From contig JAAEAF010014741.1 in the NCBI GenBank assembly GCA_011037195.1, forward strand, positions 37,016-101,015: a stretch of DNA of 64,000 nt, given 5' to 3'. Positions within the stretch are counted from its first letter, which is position 1, and the number at the start of each line of letters is the position of its first letter. Positions 22,938-34,456 of the stretch are shown here, piece by piece. The stretch comes from Triatoma infestans. Its lineage: Eukaryota > Arthropoda > Insecta > Hemiptera > Reduviidae. The notes under the pieces are model-generated. The model searched no databases and had not been told where the DNA came from. It worked only from the letters and a program-made list of their open reading frames with translations. Position numbers and translations under genes: made by a program.

Positions 22938-24082
22938 CTATGAAACAGGGTTAATAATTAACATCCAATGAAATAGAAACCTGTAGATAGAGAAAATTAA
23001 AAATTTTATTTGTAAGAATTTTCTAAATTTACTGAACAATAATGATTGCAAATAATTTATTGCACTATAATAAATATCCAGTTAGCTTTCTGCTTATATT
23101 TATGTATTTTGATACCATTTTACAGGTTGGTAACAAATAATATACAATCAGAAGAGTAAGGGAATGAATGTGTCCAGTGGGATAGTATTGTCCCCAAGGG
23201 ATCATAGAGCCATGATATCCTGAGGGTACGCCCCATCAATTAAAGAGGTTCAGACTTCCGGTCACGTGACCCCGCCCATACATCACTGTACTAATAGTCT
23301 CGCTGAGAGGCCTTTACCTCTACTACTGACATCTCTAATCGCTCTTATAAAATATATTTATTTCTATATCAGCTACAACTTCCTGTTGGTTTATATATAT
23401 ACATATATATATTATATTAGTATATATATATTATAATAAATATATATTAGTTACAAAATTTATTTTTCTTTCCATTATAAAATTATTTAATTTCTAATGA
23501 ATTCTGAAAGAAGTCTAATCACAGCAATTTATTTTATCTAAATTTTTACAACTATGGCAAGTTAAATCGTTGAACAATGAATGTAAAAGTCAGCTTCAGC
23601 CATATATTACATCAAGTAATGAAAGACACCCATGCAGCGATAACAGCCATAATTCGACGTTAGACTGTACGACAACCTCACAATTATTGGGAAGCGATAA
23701 TATAGCTAACTAGGTTCAGATTCGTCGGGTATAATACTTGAATAGAGACAGAATGGATCTTCGGATAATTCAACTCAATTTGTCCAGTTGAATCGAAATA
23801 ATGGACTTGAAAGCGGTTGTTTGCAAGGAGAATATTGTGTTTAAAGACTTCCCGGATTGAAATTTTGACTTTGTGCTGTGAGTTTTGTTAGTTGACCTTG
23901 ATTCTACAACGGGGGTTTTCAGCATATTTAGATGTGCTTGAAGATGATGGTCTACAACAATGTTGAGGATTATTAAGAGAGAAGTAAGCATATCACGGGT
24001 TTAAATAAATGTTTGACAACGTTGGAAAGTAATGGAAGATCAGCAATGCATGCTTATGTATAGTAGAAAATGTGAACAATTA
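22938..24082. other. No gene recognised
   Basis: A+T-rich, with a TA-rich tract near 23390-23450. The stretch 23250-23330 is more G+C-rich (contains tcacgtgaccccgccc) but has no copy or readable frame. Confidence 0.4.
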
Positions 24083-24094
24083 ATAGGCTCCTAT
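24083..24094 (+). repeat. 12-bp target duplication, left copy
   Basis: ATAGGCTCCTAT, identical to 25058-25069, bounding the RNase H LINE copy. Confidence 0.9.
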
Positions 24095-25057
24095 GCCAAC
24101 GGCCATACCACGTTGAATACACCGGTTTGGCCGTTGGCATAGGTGTATTCAACGTGGTTCCAAAACTCCGACTGGGGTCGGAGCTGGGGTCTACGGGGGC
24201 AGGCCTAAAGTTAAAATTAAGGCCAGCCTAGGGAAGTACGCCACGGTCTTTCAGGCTGAAGTCGTGGCGTTACAACTCTGCGCTAGGGAGATTATAAGGC
24301 AAAGGATAGTGGGTAGAAGAGTGGCCATATACTCCGACAGTCAGGCAGCCCTGAAGGCACTTTCCTCACACCAAATAGTCTCAAGACTGGTGTGGGACTG
24401 CCTACTTGCCCTCACCGAGGTGGGTACTCGGAATAAACTGACACTCGCCTGGGTGCCGGGACATGCGGGGTTCCTGGGCAATGAGAGGGCGGATGCCCTA
24501 GCGAGGGAGGGTTCGCAGGATACCTTTATAGGCCCCGAACCCTTCTGCGGCTTGTCCAGGAGCCTCATTCAAACTTCTATCAGGGGGTGGATAGAAGATC
24601 AGCGTCTGCGTTGGTGGGAGGGAACACCAGGACAGAGGCAGGCAAAGCTCTTCATTAAAAGACATTTGCCTAAATTTACCAAAGACCTACTGAGCCAGAC
24701 CCGAAGGGATATAAGGTTAATTGTGGGTCTACTAACAGGGCATTGTAGGCTGAATAGACACATGCACCACCTACAACTTGCGGATAGTGCAGTATGCCGA
24801 TTCTGCAAGGTAGAGGAGGAGACCCCGGCACACATCCTTTGTGAGTGCGCCGGCCTGGCAAGGATTAGGTTTCTTCAATTGGGGACGGGCAATCCCGAAG
24901 CTGAAAGCTTCATGACGGAGCCGCTCTCAGCTTTGCTAGGGTTGATTAGGAGGGCGGAGCTGGGGGCTGTTCTGTAACTTTAGGGGATCCACAATAGACC
25001 TCAACTTGTAGGTCGCAGTGGAATGAGGTCCCCCCACCCCCGCTTCTATTCTATTCT
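24095..25057 (+). mobile_element. 5'-truncated RNase H LINE with 5' inversion
   Basis: A 963-bp insertion bounded by the exact 12-bp duplication ATAGGCTCCTAT. Its 3' end carries a short TATTC-type repeat tail (25045-25059). At the 5' end, 24095-24123 is an inverted and rearranged copy of 24128-24158, the first sense bases of the element. A truncated start plus terminal inversion is the classic outcome of twin priming during target-primed reverse transcription. The G+C content is far above its surroundings. Confidence 0.85.
24162..24977 (+). pseudogene. RNase H domain and zinc knuckle of a LINE ORF2
   Basis: The frame is open from about 24162, not just from the GTG at 24264, since in-frame codons upstream read GSKTPTGVGAGVY and FQAEVVAL. 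RNase H landmarks in order: GSKTPTG (the usual catalytic Asp of TDGSK is lost at the 5' junction), the Glu in FQAEVVAL, the Asp in YSDSQAAL, the His in WVPGHAGFLGNE and the Asp in RADALA. The C-terminal part has GLLTGHCRLNRHM and the zinc motif CRFCKVEEETPAHILCEC (CX2CX8HX4C). This is the end of an I/R1-like non-LTR ORF2 protein that would cleave RNA in RNA-DNA hybrids and bind nucleic acid. The frame is intact to a natural stop, indicating a young copy, but without endonuclease and RT it cannot mobilise itself. Confidence 0.85.
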
Positions 25058-25069
25058 ATAGGCTCCTAT
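25058..25069 (+). repeat. 12-bp target duplication, right copy
   Basis: ATAGGCTCCTAT, matching 24083-24094. Confidence 0.9.
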
Positions 25070-27907
25070 ATAGGAAAACAAATTTAGCAGAAATAGAAGT
25101 GCCTTGGACCACAAGATTTAACGATCGGTGAGATGTAATTTGAAGTTAAGGTGGTAAATTAAAGGAAGGATATTCTTGATGTTCCATAGAAGTCCCTTAT
25201 ATAAAACCGAACAAACGAACTAGTAGGATGTGCAAATGTGAAAATTATCAAGAAAGGCCAGCAATCAGTTCTAGAAAGGTAGCCATAGATAGTCAGATGA
25301 TATCTGTGAAAGTCGATTTGGTTTTGGGTATAAGTTTGAATGGTGTTACTATATTTCAGAATTGAAGGAATTTCCCCCAAAATTTTTCTAAAGAAACAAG
25401 TAACTAGTTGGCATAGAGATGGAAAGGGAACAGGAAGGTTTTGTCAGGTTTGCAAATATTACAGGCAAGGGAATTGAATAATTCTAAGATTAGCTTTGTA
25501 CCCAAAAGATGATGGATATAAAAAATTGACTGCCTTCGTTGGAACCTGTAAACGGATGATGTCAGTGATAATTGCAATTCTTTTTCTCTTTTTGGGGATT
25601 TCGAATGGTTTGTTATTTTTCTTTGAAGGGAAAGTTTTGAAAAAGATGTTGGAAAAGAAAGGGGAAGTAGGTGTCGAGATTTGTTGATATATTCAGTATG
25701 AAAGGGGAATGTATGTCCGATTGGGGATAAAGACTTGGCAGCGGTAAGGGGCTAGGCAATAGGCTTTCTCCTCATCGGATTTATCTGATGTGCCATCATA
25801 TTGTAGAGAAAATAACAGGATTTTTTTTATAATGATTATTCTAGTTGAAGCTCTCAGAGTATTGTTATGAAATTTTGGCGTCAAGAGAGCACGCGATGTG
25901 GTCTTTGTACATTATTGTAGATTATATTTCTAAAAAAAAGAAAAACACATGCGGACAATATTTTTTTGTAAACAACATTCTGAAATTCGAACCAACTTAA
26001 ATTGTGGAATATATCACAGCTGTACATTTACAAATATTTAATGTTCGTAAAGAAAAAAAAAAAGTAAATCTTATAGCTTGGAATATTTCCATCAGAGAGA
26101 GTCATTGTATTTATAATGATTCGGTTTTATAGTTCTAAAAATATCTAATTCATTAAAGATATCATTCTGCATTAGAATGCTGACTATCATAGATTTTAGA
26201 TTTTTAAGACATTATAGAATTACAATCAGCACGCACAAGGAGAACCAAGCAGTGGGTTACTAACCGTACAAGAGTTTTCAGCAAAGATTGAAAACAACAT
26301 TGAGAATATAGTAAAAAAAAAAAAAAATACCATGCGGTAGTAGTCCAGGGGCTTGCCAGACAGCGATATATTAGGGGATGTGTGGTAAGCATGTCGCAGT
26401 TCCATCGCTATTTACTTCTGACCTTCGCTACCTAGGTGCGCTACAACTGTAGCTTCCCTTTTTCTTTTTTTTTGAGAATAGGATAGATTTCATAAATTAG
26501 TAAGAATGTTATGTTCTTTTAAAAAAGCGTTAAGACCTGTTAAAACATAACTACTGCTAAAGTAAAATATGTAATGATAAAGAAAGGGCTTTCGGATTGG
26601 GAATGTGTCAGGATTTGGTATAAACCGAATTTTCACTCAAATTTCAATTGACTTCTTTATGAGAGTTGTTGCCTTTGGTACTAGAGCAATACTAGTCTAA
26701 AAGATTGTTGCCTGAAAAGAATGTTGCTACAAACATCTATTTCCATTGTATCAACCCAGTAAAGGGAAATAAACATATGCAAAAATGTATTCTATTTTTT
26801 TCATTGATATTTCTTTCTTTATTGATCTAATATTTCTTTTTTCTTCATTGAATAAATACAAATTATTTATGCATGCATGCAACCTCGCATTTGTCAGAGA
26901 AAGAATTTTTATCGTTTGCACTTATGCAAATAAAAAAAACACTAATGTTTACGTCTTGGTTGATAATAGTAGATAGTAGATTGTAGGGTATTTATATCAT
27001 TTTATTTGCTATAAAACAAATACCAAAAAAAAAAAAACTGATATAAAGTAAAGCGCACATTAAATGAGGTTAACAGTGGTTTCACAGTTTGTTTATAGGA
27101 AAACAAACTGCCAGTTGGTGTGAGCAAGTAAAATCATGTCACGTACTCAGTGAAAGTGTTGTTATTCGTTACGAAACCAACGATTTGTTAGTCCAAGACA
27201 TTCTCCAGTGGTTCAAGAGTGAGTATGTCCTTCCTTATTGCCGATTATTTACCTCCTTATCTACTTCTTCTGCGTTCCTTATCTTTTGCTTAAAAATGCT
27301 ACGAAAATTTATAACATACACATTTTATATTTTAGCGCAATCTACAATATTTACTTTTATTAAGGAGGTTAGAAATATCTACGATTTTCACATTTTTATT
27401 TTAATGTTATTATTCTACAACATCTATATGATGCTTATTCCTCAAATATAAAATTTTGTTTTCCATCAAACGTACAAACTGTTTGATTTAGCGGCATTCA
27501 TTGTATTTAATAATATTCCTGTGATACATCATAATTTATTTTTTAATACTTTGTTAGAATTTATAGCAATTATCCTACAACAAGTAAATAGAATGAGTGA
27601 TAATAATAACTTGAGAGGAGTTATCTCACCTACATTACTCCGAAATAGTGACCTCCTCTGCCTTGTGAATCATGTGACCGGCGCTGTCTCCGACAACTAT
27701 TGGATCATCAGGAAGATATAAAGGTTAGAGCAGGATTAGAATGAGTGTGAAGGCGAGAATGAAATTTCCCGTAACGATCCAAGAGTTCGCACGTCGGTAC
27801 CAATTTTTGTGAAGTAAATATATCATATGTTATGAAGCATATTTTCTTCTTTCATTTGGCCGTATTAAAAAGATCAGGCTTTCATGAAACTTTAAAAAAG
27901 AGTTAAT
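25070..27907. other. Long spacer without a defensible gene
   Basis: A+T-rich with A runs near 26050, 26310 and 27025. The reading SVVIRYETNDLLVQDIL at about 27156-27206 faintly resembles the relic at 44.0-44.3 kb, but it is too short to assign. Other open frames have no recognisable motif. Confidence 0.4.
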
Positions 27908-27915
27908 TCAAAATT
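27908..27915 (+). repeat. 8-bp target duplication, left copy
   Basis: TCAAAATT, repeated at 28562-28569 on the other side of the LINE and its (AAT)n tail. Confidence 0.65.
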
Positions 27916-28561
27916 TCATATGGGAATTTTTGGGAATGAGGAGGTGGATAGGTTTGCCAAATTAGGTGCCTCTCTCCCTTTCATTGGTCCAGAGCCTGCT
28001 GTTGGTGTGTCTTCTGACACATGTTTGTCGGGCTTTCAGACGTGGATGACCTCACAGCACTCATCCTTATGGATGAGTGCAGTGGGTTGTCGGCAGTCTA
28101 AAATGCTCATTGGGGGCCCGGACGGAGCTTTGAGTAGTGGGGTCCGATGTCTTTCACGGACCTCCCTCAGGTATCTGGTTGGATTCCTCACTGGGCATTG
28201 TGGTTTAAGGAGACATCTCTATATAATGGGACTTGTGCCTGACCCTTTTTGTAGAGTTTGTGAAACTGAGGAGGAAACACCCATGCATTTGATGACGAAT
28301 TGTTTGGGTTGTGAGGAGATTAGGTTTAGGACCTTCGGCCGGAATAGGATGTCGGTAGAGGATCTTAAGCTGTGTCCTTTTAAGGTTTTGGTCCGATTTG
28401 TTCGGTCTGTTGTGAAACTTAGATGGTTAAAACCTGGGCCTGGATTTTCATTCTAGTCCCAGTGGTAGGTATTCTTTAGGGGCAGCTATATGGGCCCGAG
28501 GGGGCTTTGGATAGCGTAGGGTTTACTTCCCTCCCCTTTTGGGAATAATAATAATAATAAA
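27916..28561 (+). mobile_element. 5'-truncated RNase H LINE with (AAT)n tail
   Basis: A 646-bp insertion bounded by TCAAAATT on both sides, ending in AATAATAATAATAATAA at 28544-28560. The coding end is at 28456. The roughly 90-bp 3' UTR contains ATGGGCCC at 28490, followed by a segment shared with the SINE-1 at 41466-41500. Confidence 0.75.
27917..28456 (+). pseudogene. LINE ORF2 C-terminus (RNase H end, zinc knuckle)
   Basis: This opens inside the last RNase H motif (MGIFGNEEVDRFAKLGA, equivalent to the GHxGxxGNExAD region) and continues with YLVGFLTGHCGLRRHLY and the zinc motif CRVCETEEETPMHLMTNC (CX2CX8HX4C), ending at a stop at 28456. The frame is uninterrupted. It belongs to the same superfamily as 24162-24977 but is a different subfamily, judging by sequence and tail. 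The RT, endonuclease and most of RNase H are missing through 5' truncation. Confidence 0.8.
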
Positions 28562-28569
28562 TCAAAATT

Positions 28570-29090
28570 ATAATATAAATATTTAAATTTCTGTGATATA
28601 CCTAAGGTATTCTCGAGATGCACTAGGTATCGCAGCGCTCTGGCTGGGGACCACTGAAATAGAACATGCTATATTTAAATAGTCCCTATTAAAGAATTTT
28701 TCCCTCTGACAGAATGTTAAAGACTTGTTTTTGATCATTCCTACAGTGCCAACTTGTCTTCTACGGAAGATTTTTTTAATGTTGGTTCCGTCTAGTGTGA
28801 TTTTTTGACTTTACTTGGAGCACACCTGGTTCCAAAATAGATGGTAGGTCCGGAGCTGCAGTATATTTTGAGACAATTCATTTTGCATGATTCATGAAGA
28901 ATATACCTCTGGTTTCTAGACTGAATTTTGTGCAATACTTGGGGTTTTCTTGGATAAATAAATCTAATTTAAAATATATTTGTTATTTGCTTGGATATTC
29001 AGTTGAGGTACAAGCAATAAGTTCTTCTTTCTCCAAATTGGTAGTAGAAATTCCTAGAAGACTGCCAGACCTATCTTCTTCCAGGAATGT
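28570..29090. other. No gene recognised
   Basis: Spacer between two LINE fragments. The open frame starting at 28894 is meaningful only in its last part, which belongs to the next entry. Confidence 0.4.
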
Positions 29091-29390
29091 TATTCTAGCC
29101 TCGATTTCAGGTCATATGGAAATTTCAGGGAATGAATAGGTGGATAGTTGGGGGCCAAGTAGGCGCTACTGTCCTCTTCAATAATCCAAAACAGTACATT
29201 TGAAAATTCTGAAGACATTATTACTCAAAGCACTTTTTTCATATTTTGGTAAATACCGTTATAAAGAACACTTGCTCTTTGCACAAATGTTTCTCAAGCT
29301 TCCAGGCATGAAAAGCTTTACAGCAATTCATCCCTAAGGGCGAGCAAGGTGGATTGTCTGCGGTCTAAGATGCACATTGGTCTGAGCAGA
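29091..29390 (+). pseudogene. Second, decayed copy of the 27.9-kb LINE
   Basis: VILASISGHMEISGNE at about 29091-29138 corresponds to the RNase H GHMGI.GNE region, ended by a TAG. Further on, 29325-29385 matches 28060-28115 at the nucleotide level (cagcanntcatccntanggn, then gtcggcagtctaanatgc). About 100 bases in between are rearranged. This is an old relative of the adjacent copy in the same orientation. Confidence 0.6.
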
Positions 29391-29407
29391 TAATGAGATG
29401 TTGCTGT

Positions 29408-29490
29408 TGAAATGTTTTTTGGTGTGATGTGTTGTTGTGTAGAAGATTGTGGCGTGAGCGGTTTTGTAAAGGGCTTGTGTGTATGGTTCA
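29408..29490 (+). mobile_element. LTR-C 5' fragment
   Basis: ttgaaatg, then tggtgtgatgtgttgt, then gtggcgtgagcggttttgta and aagggcttgtgtgtatg: the first 80 bases of LTR-C, ending about 30 bases before the large LINE. The rest of the LTR is absent on the far side of the LINE, so truncation rather than simple interruption is indicated. Confidence 0.65.
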
Positions 29491-29520
29491 ACTAACTTCT
29501 AGTTAACCATTCCAAGTATT

Positions 29521-30197
29521 TTTTTTTTTATTTTTATTTATTTATTTATTTGTTTTCGGGGAATTCCCCATACAAATAGAGGCAGGCTACATTTTATCAA
29601 TCATTACTACTTACATAATTTTTTTACATACATTAAAGCAAAAGCAAAATAAAAGAAAATAAACAATAAATAAAAGAGTACCTGCTTACAAATAACATAG
29701 AATAAGTAAGTAAAATAGAAAGCAGCATAAAGTGAAAATAAACTTCCTTAGAAAAATTAGATTAGACAATCATAAACTGCAGAAATTAAAATGAAGTAAA
29801 TAGCATGTAAAGTAAGAACAATTATAAAAGCAAAATGAAAGAAACTAAAACATAACATGACATAAAAATTATGATTATGATTCATGAAAAAATTATAATT
29901 TTGAAATGAAAAATATTATAAAGATCATTAAGATGAATTAATATAGTTTTATTAGCAACTATTTTAATCACTAAAATTCTATAAATTAACAAATCACTAT
30001 AATTCTATAATAAAAAATTATAATTATGATTATAATTTGGGTTCTGCTTACAACAATCATTTAATCCTTTCTACTAGTGGTGCAATATCTGTATATAAAT
30101 TATTTATGTATGTTATTCACTTTTAAGGTAGTAATTGGCTCGGGTAGTGACACTCTAACAAGAACAAATTATCATTGAAATTACTCAAAAAATTTGT
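29521..30197 (-). other. LINE 3' UTR with terminal hairpin
   Basis: A+T-rich 3' UTR. Close to the tail, GGGGAATTCCCC (29558-29569) is a perfect palindrome preceded on the minus strand by TTTGTAT and followed by CAAATAAATAAAT. The LINE fragment at 48442-49262 has the same arrangement with a different loop (GGGGCTCAAGCCCC), so the stem is conserved while the loop is not. Confidence 0.7.
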
Positions 30198-31605
30198 TTA
30201 ATCATTTATGCAGAACGATCTTATTTTAAGGCAATTTATGATATAATAGAATAGGTTTCTGATATGGGATTCATTGTTTGTGGAGAGAATGTTGGGAAGC
30301 TGGTTTATTGGAGTGGAGTTGACAAACGGGATGTAGTGATTACGTATGGGAGAATAGATAGGGCAGATAACTATTAAGTGGTGGAGATCTTCTAACGCGT
30401 TAAAATTGCAAACAGAGCAAATTTCGTGAGGGTTAATTAAGTAAACAGAATTCTTATAAGTTATTTTGATTTGATGTTTACCAGACAGTTTTAATTGGGT
30501 GAATATTTTGATTATATTGAAGGGAATATTGAGGTTGATGTAGGATTGGGCAGGACCGTTAGTGACATTGAGTTCATATATGTTCGTATATATACTGCTG
30601 TAATTAGCCTCATACAGGGATTTCACATCAGATACTTTTGAGTATTCTTTGTATTTAGCTAGAATCTGTGGGATTTCATTGTTTAATTTAGTAGGATCAG
30701 TGTCTAATAAAATATGCTTATAATTAATTTTATTCAGTAAGTCACTCAGTTGGGTGAACCAGTTATATTTAGGGGAGGGATGGTTTTGGTGCAATTCTTT
30801 TAATTTAAGGTAGCAAATTTTAGGAATTCTATTGTCATTCATTGAGAGCATTTTATAAACCCAGTTCAATGTAAGTTTTAATATTTTGTAACTTGAATGG
30901 TCTATATTGAATTCTGTCCTGATCAACCAATAAGGGGTATTCTTGTTTAAATTGAATAATCTTTTGTAGAAGTGTAGATGTGCCTTCTCAATGGTGCCGA
31001 GATAACGCAGCCCCCACACTTCAGCTCCATAATGAAGAGTACTTACGGAAATGGCATCGTTTAAACGCATCCTGCAATCCATGGACTGAGTTTTCGATTT
31101 TCTGCAGCTGTCTAGCACAGCTCCTACTGCGGAAGTTGCCTTAGTTTCAGCAAATTTTGAGGCTAGATGAAAGAGGCCAGAACTTGAGAATTTTACACCT
31201 AGATAAGTATAGGACAGAACAACTTCTATTTCTTCACCCAAACAATAAAATTTTTTTAACGCTTTAGAGCGACCTTTATGGAAATGAATTATTTTAGTCT
31301 TGTTACAGTTAATTTTCAGACCGTTTTCCGTGGCATAATTAGCAAGTAATTTTAGTTTTGTCACTGCATCAGATGATGAATCCGCAAAGATGACCTTGTC
31401 ATCGGCATACAGCGAAAACAATATGTCCTTATTTGGGATTAGCGGTATACCGGGAGCCCCACTTGCTCGAAAAAAATCTTCTATGTCGCTTATCAACAAA
31501 CTGAAAAGATAGCCGGACAGAACTTCACCTTGGAGGACTCCTTTGGTTACTTTTATTTCTTCAGTAAAGGAATCACCCGTTTTTACTCTGATGTATGCAT
31601 TTTCA
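30198..31605 (-). pseudogene. LINE ORF2, downstream part (RT motifs B onward, zinc knuckle)
   Basis: Continues ORF2 in the shifted frame. Reading from about 31605 it gives YENAYIRVKTGDSFTEE, the RT motif GVLQGEVLSG, then the catalytic YADD box (residues 31-34 counted from the TTG at 31499). The thumb and linker follow, then the zinc motif CSVCNFNALEDLHHLIVIC (CX2CX8HHX4C, about residues 361-379), and the protein ends at 30198. There is no ATG near the start, as expected for the rear half of a broken protein rather than a separate gene. All visible motifs are intact. Confidence 0.88.
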
Positions 31606-33532
31606 TAATGTATTTTAAAATCCTAATTAATTTCCCACTAACGCCAAAGCGGTTTAATTTATGCCATAACAGATTATGGTTTACGTTATCGAAAGCTTTC
31701 TTGTAATCTACGAATATTGCAAATAGATCGCTTTGTCTATATTCTAATTTTATTTGAACAATACTGTTCAGGATAAACAAATTATCAAGGCAGGATCGAC
31801 GCTTTCTAAACCCACACTGCGATTCCGGTAGCCCACCCACTTCTTCATCCCATGACATTAGTCTGTCTAAAATTATTTGAGTAAAAATTTTTAAGATAGA
31901 GTTTAATAAGGATATCGGACGATAATTGTCAGGGATTGTTTTGTCACCTTTTTTATAGATCATTGTTATAACTGATTTACACCAGTCGGTGGGAATTTTT
32001 TCGGTGTCTATTATTTTATTGAAAAGGGAGAGGAGGTATAATCGCGAGTTTACAGGGAGGTTCTTAAAGAATTCGTTTGATATTTTATCAGGGCCAGGGG
32101 TTTTACCATTCTTAATTTTATCAAGTGAAAAGTTTAATTCTTCAAGGGTAATTGGGGCGTCTAAGAACGGATGTGATACACCAAAAAAATTACTGCTGCA
32201 GCTAGGGGTTTTACTGTAAAAATTTTTGAAAAATAGGGACCATTGATCAGACGGTATAGGGTTTAATTGCATATTTCTAGTTCTAAATTTAGTAATTGTG
32301 TGCCAAAAGGATTTACTATCTTTGCAATTGCCTAATTTGTTAATTGTGTCAAGTTCATAGCTTCTTTTCTTCAATTTTGTTAAATTTTTGTATTTTTTCT
32401 TAGAAGTAATATACATTAGTCTAGTATAGCTATCAAAATTATTTTTCCTTAACAGTTTCAAATTAGTTTGGACGTTCTTTTTTGCTAATCTGCAGTCGGA
32501 ATCAAACCAAGGTAGTGAAATTCTATAAGTACTAATTGAAGTTAACTTTTTATAGGATACCAGTCGTAAAGAGATGGCTGTTTCATTTATAGCGGAAATT
32601 AGATTAGAATACATCACATCGGGATTTTCATAAATGCCACCTACCCGCGAACAATGCATTAGGTTCTTTTTGTATGACAAGCTTTTCTCAGAATTCCAGG
32701 ATAGCTTTTGAGTGAGTAGGTTCTTAGTAACACTGGGTTGTTTAATTTTATTAATATACACATTTAGGATAATTTTAAGGGGAAAGTGGTCAGAATGAGA
32801 TACACAGGATTGCACACATAAATCATTTATTAGACATAGACAGCTGAGGTTACACCACACAAGGTCCACTACACTCTGGCCATTGTTAGTTACGTTGGTA
32901 AAGTTACCAGGATTGTCACTGGGAGCTCTTCCATTAAGCAAAATAAAGTTATTACTTTCTAAAAGATCCACTAAAAGTTGACCTCTAGTATTTGTAACAG
33001 GATTATCACGATAGCCTGTAAAATATGTTCCAGGAATTAATTTAGTATCTAACTGATTGAGCTGGCCAACTCTACAGTTGAAATCGCCACCCAGTAAAAT
33101 TAAACATGTACAATACCTCTCCTTAATATTATTAATTGAATCATTAAACGTATCTAAGATGAAGTTTAATTGTAATGAGGGCTTGAAATAGACTAAACCT
33201 AATATAAACATGTTATTAGAACCTTTTAAGTAGACTGACACGAAAATCCAATACTCACATTTATCGAGAATACGAAGATTATATAATTCTGAATTATAAA
33301 ACACCGCTAAACCACCACTAGCTCTTCCTCTGCTCTTATCCTTAATTGCAGGTGATGAGAGTGATGAAAATCCCGATACGCTCGCTGGTGAATGAAGTGT
33401 ATCTGATGTAACCCACGTTTCAGATAGACAATAGATAGTTTGCTTATGAGAAGGAGATGAGTTAGGCTGGAAGTTAGAGAAGCCATGGACGTTCCAGAAC
33501 ACAACATTAGTATGCAGAAATTCTTCAGTCAT
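31583..33532 (-). pseudogene. LINE ORF2, upstream part (APE endonuclease and RT)
   Basis: ATG at 33532; 649 codons to a TAA at 31583. The N-terminal apurinic-like endonuclease has VVFWNVHG (catalytic Asn), CLSETWV (Glu), GGLAVFY, LLGGDFNCRVG (Asp/Asn), VDLVWCN and SHSDHFPL (Asp/His), so all key residues are present. The RT follows with KTPGPDKISNEFF, NYRPISLLN, SQCGFRKRRSCLDN and FVDYKKAFD (motif A, Asp near residue 609). The protein should continue but shifts frame within about 25 bases of 31600. It would nick target DNA and reverse transcribe its own RNA. One indel separates it from a complete ORF2. Confidence 0.9.
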
Positions 33533-33568
33533 TTTAATATTATTTTGATGTTGGTGTTTCTTTAATTG

Positions 33569-34456
33569 CTAAGCCATGGTTTCTTTAGTTTTTTTGGGCT
33601 TTCTTGACAGCTCAGTAGTACCTCCTGTTGTTGGTGGCGAAGTAGTTTTCCTTTTATTATCTCTAGCAGTCTGTATGGAATCCTTGTTATTATTACCTTC
33701 ACTATCGGTGTTAAATTCAGAAGAATCAGTGTGGTACGTTATAAACTGTTTGAGATATTCTTTATCGCTGATAGCTCGTGAAGGGGAATCAGCTCTCTTT
33801 ATTAAGACTTTTCCATTTTTGAACCACACATAATCCAAATTCCCATCTTTCTGCAGCTGTTTAGCTGAGCTGAATATTTCTCTATTTGTGGCACTCATAA
33901 CTTCGTTAACGTAGATTTTATTATTCTTCTCTTCTTCAATTTGACTGAGATTTAGTGAGTATAAGTTAAGATTGTTTTTGCAGCTTTTCGCCTGTTTCAT
34001 GAAGTTATCCTTATCGATAGAACGGAGGAATTCCATACGTAAAATATTACTATATGTTTCATCACGATTAATAATTCTAAAGTAATTATCTAGATCTCTG
34101 ACTGTCAGTTCACATTTCAGAGCCTCAAAAATTTTAGTACAGATAGATTCAAGATTTTCATCATTTTTAAACGGAATTCCTCTAATGTTAACATGTTTCT
34201 TCAAATTTTGTTGTGATAAATTGTCTAGTTTGTATTGAACCTTTTGCAATTGTTGTTTTAATGAAACATTTTCTTCTTTAACAGAATCTAATTGTTGTAA
34301 AAGTGAATTAAAGCCAGATATTTGCGTTTGACAGTCGCTAACTTTTGTAATTAAGTCGTTATGACTCAAATTTAGTTTATTCAATTCTTGAGACATATTA
34401 GAAACAGTTAATAAAAGTTGATCAATCTTCGCTTCTGTTGGATTTTTAGGATTCAT
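33569..34456 (-). CDS. LINE ORF1, nucleic-acid-binding protein
   Basis: I place the start at the ATG at 34456 (MNPKNPTEAKIDQL), because the frame upstream to 34546 opens only at a TTG. The protein is 295 residues. The first 90 or so residues form heptad-like Leu/Ile repeats (QLLLTVSNMSQEL, VKEENVSLKQQLQKVQYKL), a coiled coil for multimerisation. A central globular part follows (VNIRGIPFKNDENLE). The C-terminal part, KIYVNEVMSATNREIF to VWFKNGKVLI, resembles the FP25-like domain common in insect LINE ORF1s. The tail is Lys/Thr/Ser-rich and basic. Expected role: an RNA chaperone packaging LINE RNA. It is uninterrupted, and ORF2 starts 36 bases further on. Confidence 0.85.
   Translation of the reverse strand: MNPKNPTEAKIDQLLLTVSNMSQELNKLNLSHNDLITKVSDCQTQISGFNSLLQQLDSVKEENVSLKQQLQKVQYKLDNLSQQNLKKHVNIRGIPFKNDENLESICTKIFEALKCELTVRDLDNYFRIINRDETYSNILRMEFLRSIDKDNFMKQAKSCKNNLNLYSLNLSQIEEEKNNKIYVNEVMSATNREIFSSAKQLQKDGNLDYVWFKNGKVLIKRADSPSRAISDKEYLKQFITYHTDSSEFNTDSEGNNNKDSIQTARDNKRKTTSPPTTGGTTELSRKPKKTKETMA

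Noticed and set aside
24341..24861. Three minus-strand frames
   Set aside because: All are antisense to the RNase H/zinc-knuckle frame and reflect its high G+C content.
26340..26460. Possible SINE-2 copy (ttaggggatgtgtgg)
   Set aside because: Only one 15-base word matches; order and remaining body are not convincing.
31989..32219. Plus-strand frame of 76 codons
   Set aside because: Lies antisense inside the LINE RT region; no independent support.
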